Origin: Bacteroidota bacterium
GTDB lineage: Bacteria > Bacteroidota > Bacteroidia > Bacteroidales > Marinifilaceae
NCBI GenBank assembly: GCA_023400335.1
Contig: JAEXFF010000217.1
Coordinates: 1-6,768 of the forward strand
Length of the DNA stretch: 6,768 nt
Direction of reading: 5' to 3'
Part shown: one piece after another, positions 1 through 6,768 of the stretch
How the letters are laid out: each line of letters begins with the position of its first letter
Position numbering within the stretch: the stretch's first letter is position 1
The notes under the pieces: generated by a model
Told to the model about the DNA's origin: nothing
The model's database searches: none
What the model saw: the letters and a program-made list of their open reading frames with translations, nothing else
Translations under genes and position numbers: made by a program

Positions 1-1322
1 ATGCAGTAGCTTCGTTTTTCTTCAACGGTCAGTATGATTTCAGAAGTAAATATTATTTTTCTATGAGTGCCCGGGCTGACGGTTCCTCCCGTTTCGGGGA
101 AGATAACCGTTGGGCAGGTTTCTGGTCGGTCGGAGCCCGTTACCGTTTGTCGGAGGAAGATTTTATGGAATTCACTAGATCGTGGATGAATAATCTGACC
201 GTTCGGACGAGTTTCGGTACTTCCGGCAATCAGGATGTCGGAGATGCAGATTATGCTCACGGTTGGTATGCTTCCCGGAATCTGTTTGGATTTGGATATA
301 ACTATAACGGGCTTCCCGGAAGTGCTCACGAACAACAAGGGAATCCGGACCTGAAATGGGAACAGACCAATAAATTTAATGTCGGTTTGGATGTTTCTTT
401 TTTGGACCGGATTACGTTAGAGTTTGATTATTATTACCATCGGACCAAAGATATGGTCTTTCTGGTGCCTATTTCCAGGACTACCGGCTTGACGACTGTA
501 CCTAAAAACATTGGAAAATTGGAAAATCAGGGAATTGAATTTACGATTAGTGCCAAAGTTTTGCGATTGAATGGATTTGACTGGGACTTGAGTCTGATAG
601 GTTCTCACAATAAAAATAAAATTCTCAAACTCAGTACGGACGATCCGATTGAAGGTTCGGTAACCATTGTGGAAAAAGGGCAAGATATTTATACTTTTAA
701 AATGAAGAAATATGCAGGGGTCGATCCTCAGACCGGGGAAGCACAATGGTATAAAGGGACAGAAGGGCATGAAGTGACAAAAAATTATAATGAGGCCGGA
801 AAACGGTATGTCGGTACAGCCAGTCCGAAGTTCCAGGGAAGCTTGATAAGCCGGATGAGTTATAAAGGAATTGATTTTTCATTTCAGTTGAATTATTCTT
901 TGGGAGGGAAGATTTACGGAGATAATTTGAGTTATGACGAACAGATCGGTGGTTCCGGTTTTGATAATACGACCCGTTATGTCTACGATCATCGCTGGCA
1001 GAAACCGGGGGATGTAACGGACGTACCCCGTTTTGTTTTCGGGGATGGTTCTTCCGCCAATAATGCTTCAACCCGTTTTCTGATGAATGGACGTTATTTA
1101 AAAATACGGACTATGTCGTTAGGGTATACCTTACCGAAACACATTACCGATCAGGCCCATCTGGGAACTGTCCGGGTTTTTATGACGGCAGATAACCTGT
1201 ATACATTCTGTGCCAAAAATTTCAGGGGATTCGATCCGGCAGGAATTGGCGCTAACGGTATACAATGGTGGAATTACCCTACTCCCCGTAATGTTATGTT
1301 CGGAGTGACTGTTGCTTTTTAA
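1..1322 (+). CDS. SusC/RagA-family TonB-linked outer-membrane transporter, C-terminal part (5' end outside window)
   Basis: This is the C-terminal half of a SusC/RagA-type TonB-dependent transporter, an outer-membrane barrel that imports oligosaccharides or peptides with a SusD lid, using energy from TonB. The frame is open from base 3, so the ATG at 63 is internal and the real start lies upstream; 439 residues are visible of a family usually about 1000 long. Seen directly: the family signature RADGSSRFG (fragment residues 24-32) followed by NRW; the GNPDLKWEQT segment; the NNASTRFLMNGRYLKIRTMS stretch leading to LGYTLP; an NLYTF...GFDP segment; and the terminal GVTVAF ending in Phe, as expected for a C-terminal beta-signal. 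Aromatic-rich alternating stretches fit barrel strands. The plug, TonB box and any carboxypeptidase-like N-terminal domain lie outside the window. The gene ends in tandem in-frame stops (TAA TGA), and a susD-like gene follows 49 bp later, supporting one operon. Family assignment is secure; the substrate is unknown. Confidence 0.96.
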   Translation, partial: AVASFFFNGQYDFRSKYYFSMSARADGSSRFGEDNRWAGFWSVGARYRLSEEDFMEFTRSWMNNLTVRTSFGTSGNQDVGDADYAHGWYASRNLFGFGYNYNGLPGSAHEQQGNPDLKWEQTNKFNVGLDVSFLDRITLEFDYYYHRTKDMVFLVPISRTTGLTTVPKNIGKLENQGIEFTISAKVLRLNGFDWDLSLIGSHNKNKILKLSTDDPIEGSVTIVEKGQDIYTFKMKKYAGVDPQTGEAQWYKGTEGHEVTKNYNEAGKRYVGTASPKFQGSLISRMSYKGIDFSFQLNYSLGGKIYGDNLSYDEQIGGSGFDNTTRYVYDHRWQKPGDVTDVPRFVFGDGSSANNASTRFLMNGRYLKIRTMSLGYTLPKHITDQAHLGTVRVFMTADNLYTFCAKNFRGFDPAGIGANGIQWWNYPTPRNVMFGVTVAF

Positions 1323-1371
1323 TGAATCGAAGAAATAGGCCGAAAAACGGTTGAAATTAAAAAAATTGCAT

Positions 1372-2823
1372 ATGAAAAATAAAATCAAATATTGGATCGG
1401 GTTACCCGTATTATTGTTCTGCTCCTGTAACAATTTTCTGGATTTGGATAATTTCCAGAATATTCCGGCAAAGGACGCTTATAATACGGTGGAAGATGTA
1501 CAAAACGGCTTGAATGGTATGTATAACGCATTGGGATACTATTATTTTTACGGAAGAAACGTGGTCGCTTTAGGGGATCTGGCTGCTGATAATGCAATTG
1601 CCAGTTCTTCTACGGGACATTTTTTGTCCATAAACCGGTATAATTTTTCTGATACGGATGAGAATCTGGATTATATATGGCAGGGAGGATACCAGGTGAT
1701 AGACAGAGCTACCCGTACGATTCAGGGGGCCAAAAAACTGTTAACTGTCTCCCGGGAAATGCATCTTACCGAAAAAGAAACGGCCAGTTTGCAGTCTTAT
1801 ATTTCCCAGTGTTATGCTTTACGGGCTTTGGCAGAACATGTTCTGGTCAATATTTTTGCTTTGCCCTATCGTACCGGAGAAACAAATAATCAGCTGGGAA
1901 TTGTGTTGATGGATAATGAACCGATAGAACCGTTTACTCAGGTAGAGAGGGCTACGGTAGCGCAAACCTACGATCAGATATTGAGGGATATAGAAGAAGC
2001 GGGCAGGTGGTATACTTATGTGGATAATTATAATCAGAACAATGAGGACGATTTGATTTTGTTGAATCAGTTTTATATGAACCGGGCTGCAATTTATGCT
2101 CTGGAAGCCCGCGTAAATCTGTTTATGGAAAACTATGGACGGGCTGTTATTGCTGCTGATTCTGCCGTTATCCTCCGGGATGCTTCTCCTGTTTCAAATG
2201 AAACTTACCTGAAAATGTGGTCATCTACGGCTATCAGCGACGAAGATATTCTGACGATTTCTAAATCGGAAAATGATAATTTATCTGCCAATGCATTGAA
2301 TACTTTGTATGGAAGTTACAGAGCCAGTTTAACGGATACTGTAGTTAACTTATTTGCTTCCACGGATATCCGTTTAAAATTAATCGATGTGAGAACAAGG
2401 CATCCCAGGAAGTTTGACGGTATTCCGACTTCTCAGGTCGTGAATAATATTCCGGTATTCCGGGTTTCAGAAATGTATTTAATTCAGGCAGAAGCTTATG
2501 CCCATCAGGGAAATATCGGAAAAGCACAGGAAGCATTGTTGTATACGGCTAAAAGAAATACAGCTATTGAAACTGTAGGGGATCTGCCTGCTACTACGCA
2601 GGAAATACTGGCTTTTATCGCAGAGGAAAGGAGAAGGGAATTTTTTGAAGAGGGATTCCGCTGGTTTGATGTCCGTCGCACGGGAGAACTTATCAGTGTT
2701 GCGAATGGAAGTTATCCTGATTTTGATGTAGCGGCTTTTGTTTATACTATACCTGCTTCCGAAATCAACTCCGGGTTTGGGGTTACCCAAAATCCAGGTT
2801 GGGAAAATACATTACCGAAATAG
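1372..2823 (+). CDS. SusD/RagB-family nutrient-binding outer-membrane lipoprotein
   Basis: This is a surface lipoprotein that captures ligand and acts as the lid on the SusC barrel encoded just upstream. I chose the ATG at 1372 (483 residues) over an in-frame TTG at 1351, because it gives a compact lipoprotein signal peptide: KNKIK, a hydrophobic core, then FCS before the probable lipidated Cys19. The preceding sequence is A/T-rich with no Shine-Dalgarno motif, normal for Bacteroidota. Family landmarks: NGLNGMYNAL (45-54); YIWQGGYQVIDRA (101-113); CYALRALAEHVLVNIFALPY (147-166); a TPR-like helix pair from R238 (RAAIYALEARVNLF); FRVSEMYLIQAEAYA (363-377); ERRREFFEEGFRWFDVRR (419-436); and a C-terminal IPASEIN...QNPGW (460-477). 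These cover the N-terminal SusD-like and C-terminal RagB/SusD domains. The protein is at the short end of the family, but no core segment is missing. It ends in tandem stops TAG TAA. No further operon gene follows, so the ligand cannot be inferred. Confidence 0.96.
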   Translation: MKNKIKYWIGLPVLLFCSCNNFLDLDNFQNIPAKDAYNTVEDVQNGLNGMYNALGYYYFYGRNVVALGDLAADNAIASSSTGHFLSINRYNFSDTDENLDYIWQGGYQVIDRATRTIQGAKKLLTVSREMHLTEKETASLQSYISQCYALRALAEHVLVNIFALPYRTGETNNQLGIVLMDNEPIEPFTQVERATVAQTYDQILRDIEEAGRWYTYVDNYNQNNEDDLILLNQFYMNRAAIYALEARVNLFMENYGRAVIAADSAVILRDASPVSNETYLKMWSSTAISDEDILTISKSENDNLSANALNTLYGSYRASLTDTVVNLFASTDIRLKLIDVRTRHPRKFDGIPTSQVVNNIPVFRVSEMYLIQAEAYAHQGNIGKAQEALLYTAKRNTAIETVGDLPATTQEILAFIAEERRREFFEEGFRWFDVRRTGELISVANGSYPDFDVAAFVYTIPASEINSGFGVTQNPGWENTLPK

Positions 2824-2832
2824 TAAACTGTA

Positions 2833-2855
2833 AAATTGAAAGCTGAAATTGAAAG
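2833..2855 (+). repeat. Short direct repeat after susD (two copies of AAATTGAAAG)
   Basis: The 10-base unit AAATTGAAAG occurs at 2833-2842 and again at 2846-2855, a period of 13 bases. The second copy runs into the left arm of the inverted repeat that follows. It lies in untranslated sequence just after the susD stop codons. It could be a chance product of A-rich sequence or part of a dispersed intergenic repeat; the window alone cannot tell. Confidence 0.5.
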
Positions 2856-2911
2856 TCAAAGGCTTGGGTCCGACAGTATATGCTGTTTCCTTTCCGCCTT
2901 TGACTTTTGAT
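2848..2911 (+). terminator. Long inverted repeat, probable terminator of the susCD operon
   Basis: A perfect 12-bp stem pairs AAAGTCAAAGGC (2852-2863) with GCCTTTGACTTT (2896-2907). Two G-T pairs and two A-T pairs extend it to 2848/2911, giving 16 pairs. The 32-base loop holds a second small hairpin, ACAG (2873-2876) with CTGT (2883-2886), centred on the same axis, so the whole is an imperfect palindrome with a roughly 9x9 internal loop. A T-rich run (TTTTGATATTTCTTT) spans and follows the right arm. Its place 24 bp after the susD stop and well ahead of the next gene fits a transcription terminator. The long loop and interrupted T-run make it an atypical intrinsic terminator, and an mRNA 3'-end stabiliser or dispersed palindromic repeat is possible. 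Confidence 0.6.
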
Positions 2912-2952
2912 ATTTCTTTAACATTTACGGTACCGATTCACATAATTTGTGT

Positions 2953-2960
2953 TATATTCG
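2953..2960 (+). promoter_or_regulatory. Candidate Bacteroidota -7 promoter element for the tamB-like gene
   Basis: TATATTCG matches the Bacteroidota sigma-ABfr -7 consensus TAnnTTTG at five of its six fixed positions. Transcription would begin near 2966, about 10 bases before the ATG at 2976. I see no convincing -33 TTTG at the expected 19-21 bp spacing; the nearest T-rich match (TTTA at 2924-2927) is about 25 bp away. The location between a probable terminator and a start codon supports a promoter here, but the match is weak. Confidence 0.35.
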
Positions 2961-2967
2961 GGCGAAT
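2956..2967. repeat. Small perfect palindrome overlapping the putative promoter/start site
   Basis: ATTCGGGCGAAT has 5-base inverted arms (ATTCG and CGAAT) around GG. It overlaps the right edge of the candidate -7 element and the expected transcription start, where an operator could sit. Palindromes this short arise often by chance, so a regulatory role is only a suggestion. Confidence 0.25.
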
Positions 2968-2975
2968 GCAAAAAT

Positions 2976-5900
2976 ATGAGAAAAGTATTTAAATATTTCT
3001 TCCGTACGATTCTGGGAATCATCCTGTTTCTGGTGTTGTTGGTAATTCTGCTTTATTTACCTCCTGTACAACGGTTTGTAAAAAATAAAGCGGTAGCTTA
3101 CGCGGCAAAGAAATTAGATATGCAGGTAGAAGTCGGAAATCTGGCGCTGAGGTTCCCTTTGGACTTAACGCTGGAAGAGGTATATATCGGGAAAACGGTA
3201 GCAGATACTTTTGCTTATGTGGGGAAGCTTCATATAGATGTCGGAATAAAGCGGATTTTCCGGAAAGAATTGGCTGTAAAAGAATTGGTACTCAATCGGG
3301 TGAAGTTCCGGCTGCAAAATGATACTACCGGGATGAGACTGTCCGTCCGCTTGGATCCGCTGGACTTGAAAGCAGACCGGGTTGATTTAAAAACTAAAGA
3401 AGCAGAGGTCCGGGAATTGAAGTTGGCAGAAGGAGCCGTTTCTTTACTGGGAGGGAAAGAGACGGAAGAAAAAGATACGGCAAATGCTGCACCTTTTGAT
3501 TGGAAATTTTACCTGGATGAGTTGGAATTGTCCCGGGTCAGTTACGATATGAAAACCATGACTTTACCCTTATTATCGGCCCGGGTGGAAAAGGGCGGCA
3601 TCACAAAAGGGCAGGTGGATATCGGAAAGCAGGAAGTAGTGGTGCAGCGGGTAGAGATTGCAGAGGGAGTGTGTCGTATAAAGACGTCGGCTGCTGCTGT
3701 TCCGGAACCTGAACCAGTGCCGGAATCGGATACCACTTCTCTGTGGACGGTGAGAGCCGGGAGTGTTGAAGTGAAAGATTATGCTTTTGCCCTTTCGGAA
3801 AGTACCGGACAGTATTTTGAAATGAATTTAACCCATATCGGGGTACAACTGGATAGTGTCTATAATCGGGGAACTGTAATAAGGGCAGATCTGAATCAGT
3901 TGCAGCTGGTCCGAAAAGAAGGAGGACAGATAGAACAGATGCAGGCCCGTATAGATCTGGATTCTACTTATACGGAGGCCGGAAATGTGTCTATCCGTAC
4001 CCCTTACAGCTCTGTCCGCCTGAATGCTTTTTCTGAAGCCCCCCTTGACGGGATCATCCGGCAGTCTCCTTTGAAAGTGGAATTGGAAGCTTCCGTTGGA
4101 ATGGAGGATATACGTTTATTCTGGAAGGATATACCTGCAGAAATTGCTAATAAGAAACTGAATATTCAGACCGAATTTGCTTATTCTCAGGATCGGATCG
4201 GTTTAAAGCGTTTGAGAACTTCGATAGCCGGCTGTTTTGATTTGCAGGCAAAAGGACAATTTACGTCCATACAGAATATACGGGATGTATCCGGAGATCT
4301 TGTATTAAAGGGGAATTTGGAGAATGTCGCTTTTGTAAAGAATCTGGTAGAGGGAAATTTTGAAATTCCCTCCCATATTCAACTTGACCTGGAAGTTTCC
4401 GCCTCAAAAGGAGAATTGTATCCGCATGCGGAATTGTGCCGGAATAATGGTTGTCTGACGATAGCCGGTTATTATTCTGTTCCTGTAGCCGCATACGATT
4501 TGCATATACAGGCCGATAGCTTTGATATAGCCCCCTTTTTACCGGCTGATTCTCTGGGAACTGTAACGGCGGATATCCGGTTAGCCGGGAAAGGTATCGA
4601 TTTGAAAAAAGCAGAAAGCCGCCTTGCCGTAGAAATCGGGAATCTGGAATACAAAAGGCACAATTACCGGGAGATCCGGCTGAACGCTGACATCAATCAG
4701 ATGAAGTTGAATGGAGAATTGAAAAGTGAAGATCCGGATTTGACATTACAGCTTACTTTCCAGGCCGATTCTCTGGATAAACGTTATGTATTGGGAGTAG
4801 AAGGAGAGATCGGAAATGCAAATTTAAAAGAATTGAATTTTTCCCGGGAGGACTTGTCTTTGGCTATGGGAGTTAAAATAAATGCTGCTGTAGAAAAAAC
4901 CGATAATTATCTGTTAAATGTTGGAATAGAACGGGTACGCATAGACGATGGACGGGGTTTTTACACTCTGGGAGACCTTTTGTTACATCTGGTTAGCGAC
5001 AGGCGGCAAACCAATATCGACCTGGTATCGGGTGATTTTCACATGACTTTCCGTGCGGATACCCTCATTACTCAGTTACCTCCTTTGTTTTCGGCTGCTG
5101 TTACAGAAATACAACAGCAAATCCGTGAACGGGATTTTGACATGGAAAAAATTCAGGTTTTATTCCCTTTTTTCCGCATGAAGATAAGCGGAAGTACCGA
5201 AAATGTAATGGGAAAATACCTGAAATCCAAAGGGATACTTTTTAAGGAAATTACATTAGCTGTTATTTCGAATGAGGAGAGTGGCTTTCACCTGAATTCT
5301 ACTGTTTTACATCCTGTTTTAGATAAAGTGGAACTGGATTCTGTTGTTTTGAATATCAGTCAGCAGGGGGCAGGTATAACCTATAATTTACAGGCCATGA
5401 ATCCTCAGGGAATCGTGAAAGATTTGTATAATGTACAGGCATCGGGCTATATCCGCCAAAACCGCTTAGAAGTTGAATTGTGCCAGAAGAATAAGGAAGG
5501 TCAGGTCGGAGTACATATCGGTGCTGATTTAATCCTGAGGGACAGTTCATTTGTTATTCGTTTATTCCCGGAAAATCCGGTATTGGGATATAGTACGTGG
5601 ATCGTAAACGCTGATAACCGGATTATAATTGGTCCTGAAGGACAAATCACAGCGGATCTGCGGATAGCTTATCAGGAAAAATTAGTGAGCATACAATCGC
5701 TGGAGGATGCAGGGGAAGAAAAAGAACGTTTACAGATTGAGATCAATGGGATTGATTTGGCTGCACTTACCAATGTCATCCCTTTTATACCGGATTTAAG
5801 CGGGATTTTAAATACAGATTTGTTGCTCTATTCTGTAGAGGATCACATGATTGCAGACGGAAATCTGTCTATTAATAATTTTTATTACCAGAAACAACGG

Positions 5901-6768
5901 ATAGGGGATGTTTTGTTGAATATTAAGTACGATGCGGCCAATCGTTTCACAAACCACGCCGTGAATTTTGCGCTGTATTTAGACAAAATGCAAAGAGTGA
6001 TTGTAAAAGGGAGATTTTCGACTGCAGCACAGAATCGGGAGATAGATGTCGATCTGGATATCCCCTCTTTACCCCTTTATATTGTGAATGCTTTTTTACC
6101 GGCAGATGTGGTCAAACTGAATGGGGATTTGAAGGGAAGGATTGAATTGAGGGAAGATCTAGACCGGCCCCGGATAAATGGAGGACTTGCTTTCCGGGAC
6201 GGAAGTGCAGAGGTAATCCTGTTGGGTACTGTTTTTGGTCTGGATTCTGCCTTGATACCAGTAGAAGAAGGGAAGATATTGTTTCGTAATTTTGCCTTTA
6301 CAGCTCCTAACCGGCAGGCGTTGCTGGTAAATGGGTCGTTGAATTTGACTCCGTTTTCGGATATGCGGATGGATATGGAGTTTAAGGCTAATAATTTTCA
6401 GGTGATCAATGTAAAGCAGAATCCGGTTTCCTTATTATATGGAAAAGCTTATGCTGATATCGGAATTAGCTTGAAAGGCCCTTTTAATGCTTTGAATCTG
6501 ACCGGCGGCATCCATTTATTGAACAATACTTCCATCAATTACGTGATAAAGAGTTCAACTCCTCAATTGAAAGACCGTAGCCTAGAATTGGTCCGTTTTG
6601 TCTCTTTCCGGGATACGACTTTGTTACAAAAAGATTTTTTGACGAACCGGATCAATAACAGTAGCTTTACGATGAAATTGTTTGTTGAGATCGGAAATGC
6701 CGTAAATGTCGTGATTCATTTGTCCGAAGAGGGAGATAACCAGGTGGCTATACAGGGAGGAGGTAATT
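2976..6768 (+). CDS. tamB: TamB/AsmA-like translocation and assembly module protein (3' end outside window)
   Basis: This is a very large inner-membrane-anchored periplasmic protein of the AsmA/TamB superfamily, whose members form long beta-groove bridges to the outer membrane and act in outer-membrane lipid transport and protein assembly. The frame runs 1264 codons to the window edge with no stop. The ATG at 2976 gives a basic N-terminus (MRKVFKYFFR), one hydrophobic helix at about residues 11-28, then PPVQRFVKNK and a periplasmic chain; an in-frame TAA at 2943 limits upstream extension. An early AsmA-type block (about 40-110) includes VEVGNLALRFPLDLTLEEV. Two acidic/Pro-rich linkers (about 159-175 and 239-256) precede similar Trp-started strands. 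WIVNADN (875-881), FxP...G motifs, YVIKSSTPQLKDR and the final IQGGGN match my recollection of the C-terminal regions of Bacteroidota TamB proteins. The rest of the DUF490 domain, perhaps 200 residues, should follow. The gene appears independently transcribed. A TamA or TamL partner is not visible. Confidence 0.9.
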   Translation, partial: MRKVFKYFFRTILGIILFLVLLVILLYLPPVQRFVKNKAVAYAAKKLDMQVEVGNLALRFPLDLTLEEVYIGKTVADTFAYVGKLHIDVGIKRIFRKELAVKELVLNRVKFRLQNDTTGMRLSVRLDPLDLKADRVDLKTKEAEVRELKLAEGAVSLLGGKETEEKDTANAAPFDWKFYLDELELSRVSYDMKTMTLPLLSARVEKGGITKGQVDIGKQEVVVQRVEIAEGVCRIKTSAAAVPEPEPVPESDTTSLWTVRAGSVEVKDYAFALSESTGQYFEMNLTHIGVQLDSVYNRGTVIRADLNQLQLVRKEGGQIEQMQARIDLDSTYTEAGNVSIRTPYSSVRLNAFSEAPLDGIIRQSPLKVELEASVGMEDIRLFWKDIPAEIANKKLNIQTEFAYSQDRIGLKRLRTSIAGCFDLQAKGQFTSIQNIRDVSGDLVLKGNLENVAFVKNLVEGNFEIPSHIQLDLEVSASKGELYPHAELCRNNGCLTIAGYYSVPVAAYDLHIQADSFDIAPFLPADSLGTVTADIRLAGKGIDLKKAESRLAVEIGNLEYKRHNYREIRLNADINQMKLNGELKSEDPDLTLQLTFQADSLDKRYVLGVEGEIGNANLKELNFSREDLSLAMGVKINAAVEKTDNYLLNVGIERVRIDDGRGFYTLGDLLLHLVSDRRQTNIDLVSGDFHMTFRADTLITQLPPLFSAAVTEIQQQIRERDFDMEKIQVLFPFFRMKISGSTENVMGKYLKSKGILFKEITLAVISNEESGFHLNSTVLHPVLDKVELDSVVLNISQQGAGITYNLQAMNPQGIVKDLYNVQASGYIRQNRLEVELCQKNKEGQVGVHIGADLILRDSSFVIRLFPENPVLGYSTWIVNADNRIIIGPEGQITADLRIAYQEKLVSIQSLEDAGEEKERLQIEINGIDLAALTNVIPFIPDLSGILNTDLLLYSVEDHMIADGNLSINNFYYQKQRIGDVLLNIKYDAANRFTNHAVNFALYLDKMQRVIVKGRFSTAAQNREIDVDLDIPSLPLYIVNAFLPADVVKLNGDLKGRIELREDLDRPRINGGLAFRDGSAEVILLGTVFGLDSALIPVEEGKILFRNFAFTAPNRQALLVNGSLNLTPFSDMRMDMEFKANNFQVINVKQNPVSLLYGKAYADIGISLKGPFNALNLTGGIHLLNNTSINYVIKSSTPQLKDRSLELVRFVSFRDTTLLQKDFLTNRINNSSFTMKLFVEIGNAVNVVIHLSEEGDNQVAIQGGGN

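Noticed and set aside
1..9. ATG at the first base of the window as a gene start
   Set aside because: It reads ATG CAG TAG and stops at once. The coding frame here begins at base 3 and is the continuing susC-like gene.
63..65. ATG at 63 as the start of a 419-residue protein
   Set aside because: The frame is open upstream to the window edge, and its residues before the ATG (for example FFFNGQYDFRSKYYFS) are typical SusC barrel sequence, so this Met is internal.
1340..1350. CCG-AAAAA-CGG mini-hairpin between susC and susD
   Set aside because: A 3-bp stem (two weak wobble extensions) is too small to call an attenuator or processing site, and no T-run follows.
1351..1371. TTG at 1351 as the susD start
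   Set aside because: It would add seven residues before a well-formed lipoprotein signal peptide that begins at the ATG at 1372. ATG is the more likely start.
417..1433. Minus-strand open frames inside susC and at the susC/susD junction
   Set aside because: They overlap strongly supported + strand genes, have atypical composition (Ser/His/Arg/Pro-rich) and match no family I recognise. They are shadows of the coding frames.
2949..2951. GTG at 2949 as an alternative tamB start
   Set aside because: It would place nine residues with no clear role before the basic MRKVFKYF N-terminus and would start upstream of the likely promoter -7 element.
3542..5550. Short minus-strand open frames inside the TamB-like gene
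   Set aside because: They lie wholly within a continuous 1264-codon + strand frame with recognisable family motifs. None has domain-like sequence or upstream signals of its own.
2976..6768. Possible frameshift or pseudogene in the long TamB-like frame
   Set aside because: Reading every codon from 2976 to 6767 showed no internal stop, and family-like sequence continues to the last codon. The missing C-terminus is due to the window edge.

Overview
The window comes from a Gram-negative member of the Bacteroidota, most likely a gut-type Bacteroidales. Three things support this: an adjacent SusC/SusD-type outer-membrane pair, starts preceded by A-rich sequence instead of a Shine-Dalgarno motif, and a very large TamB-like protein of Bacteroidota type. 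Base composition looks to be in the low-to-mid 40s % GC (an estimate by eye). Genus cannot be fixed from this sequence.

Layout, all on the + strand: (1) 1-1322, the C-terminal ~439 residues of a SusC/RagA-family TonB-dependent transporter, cut by the left edge of the window. (2) 1372-2823, a complete SusD/RagB-family surface lipoprotein, 49 bp downstream and almost certainly co-transcribed. (3) 2824-2975, a 152-bp intergenic region with a short direct repeat, a long near-perfect inverted repeat that looks like the terminator of the susCD operon, and a candidate Bacteroidota -7 promoter element. (4) 2976 to the right edge, an uninterrupted reading frame of 1264 codons encoding an AsmA/TamB-like inner-membrane-anchored periplasmic protein; its C-terminus lies beyond the window. 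I translated this frame codon by codon and found no stop or frameshift. No gap over 300 bp lacks a gene.

The SusC and SusD proteins would form a lidded outer-membrane importer: SusD captures a glycan or peptide ligand and closes over the SusC barrel, which is energised by TonB. No glycoside hydrolase, protease, SusE/F-like lipoprotein or regulator is visible, so the substrate cannot be assigned; such genes could lie upstream of the window. The TamB-like gene appears to be a separate transcription unit. Its likely role is bridging the inner and outer membranes for outer-membrane lipid or protein assembly, so its link to the susCD pair is probably only adjacency.

I saw no mobile element, CRISPR array, RNA gene or clearly novel system. 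The most interesting items are the internal repeat structure and a possible disulfide-clamped hairpin in the TamB-like protein, the long inverted repeat after susD, and a susCD operon that ends immediately after susD.
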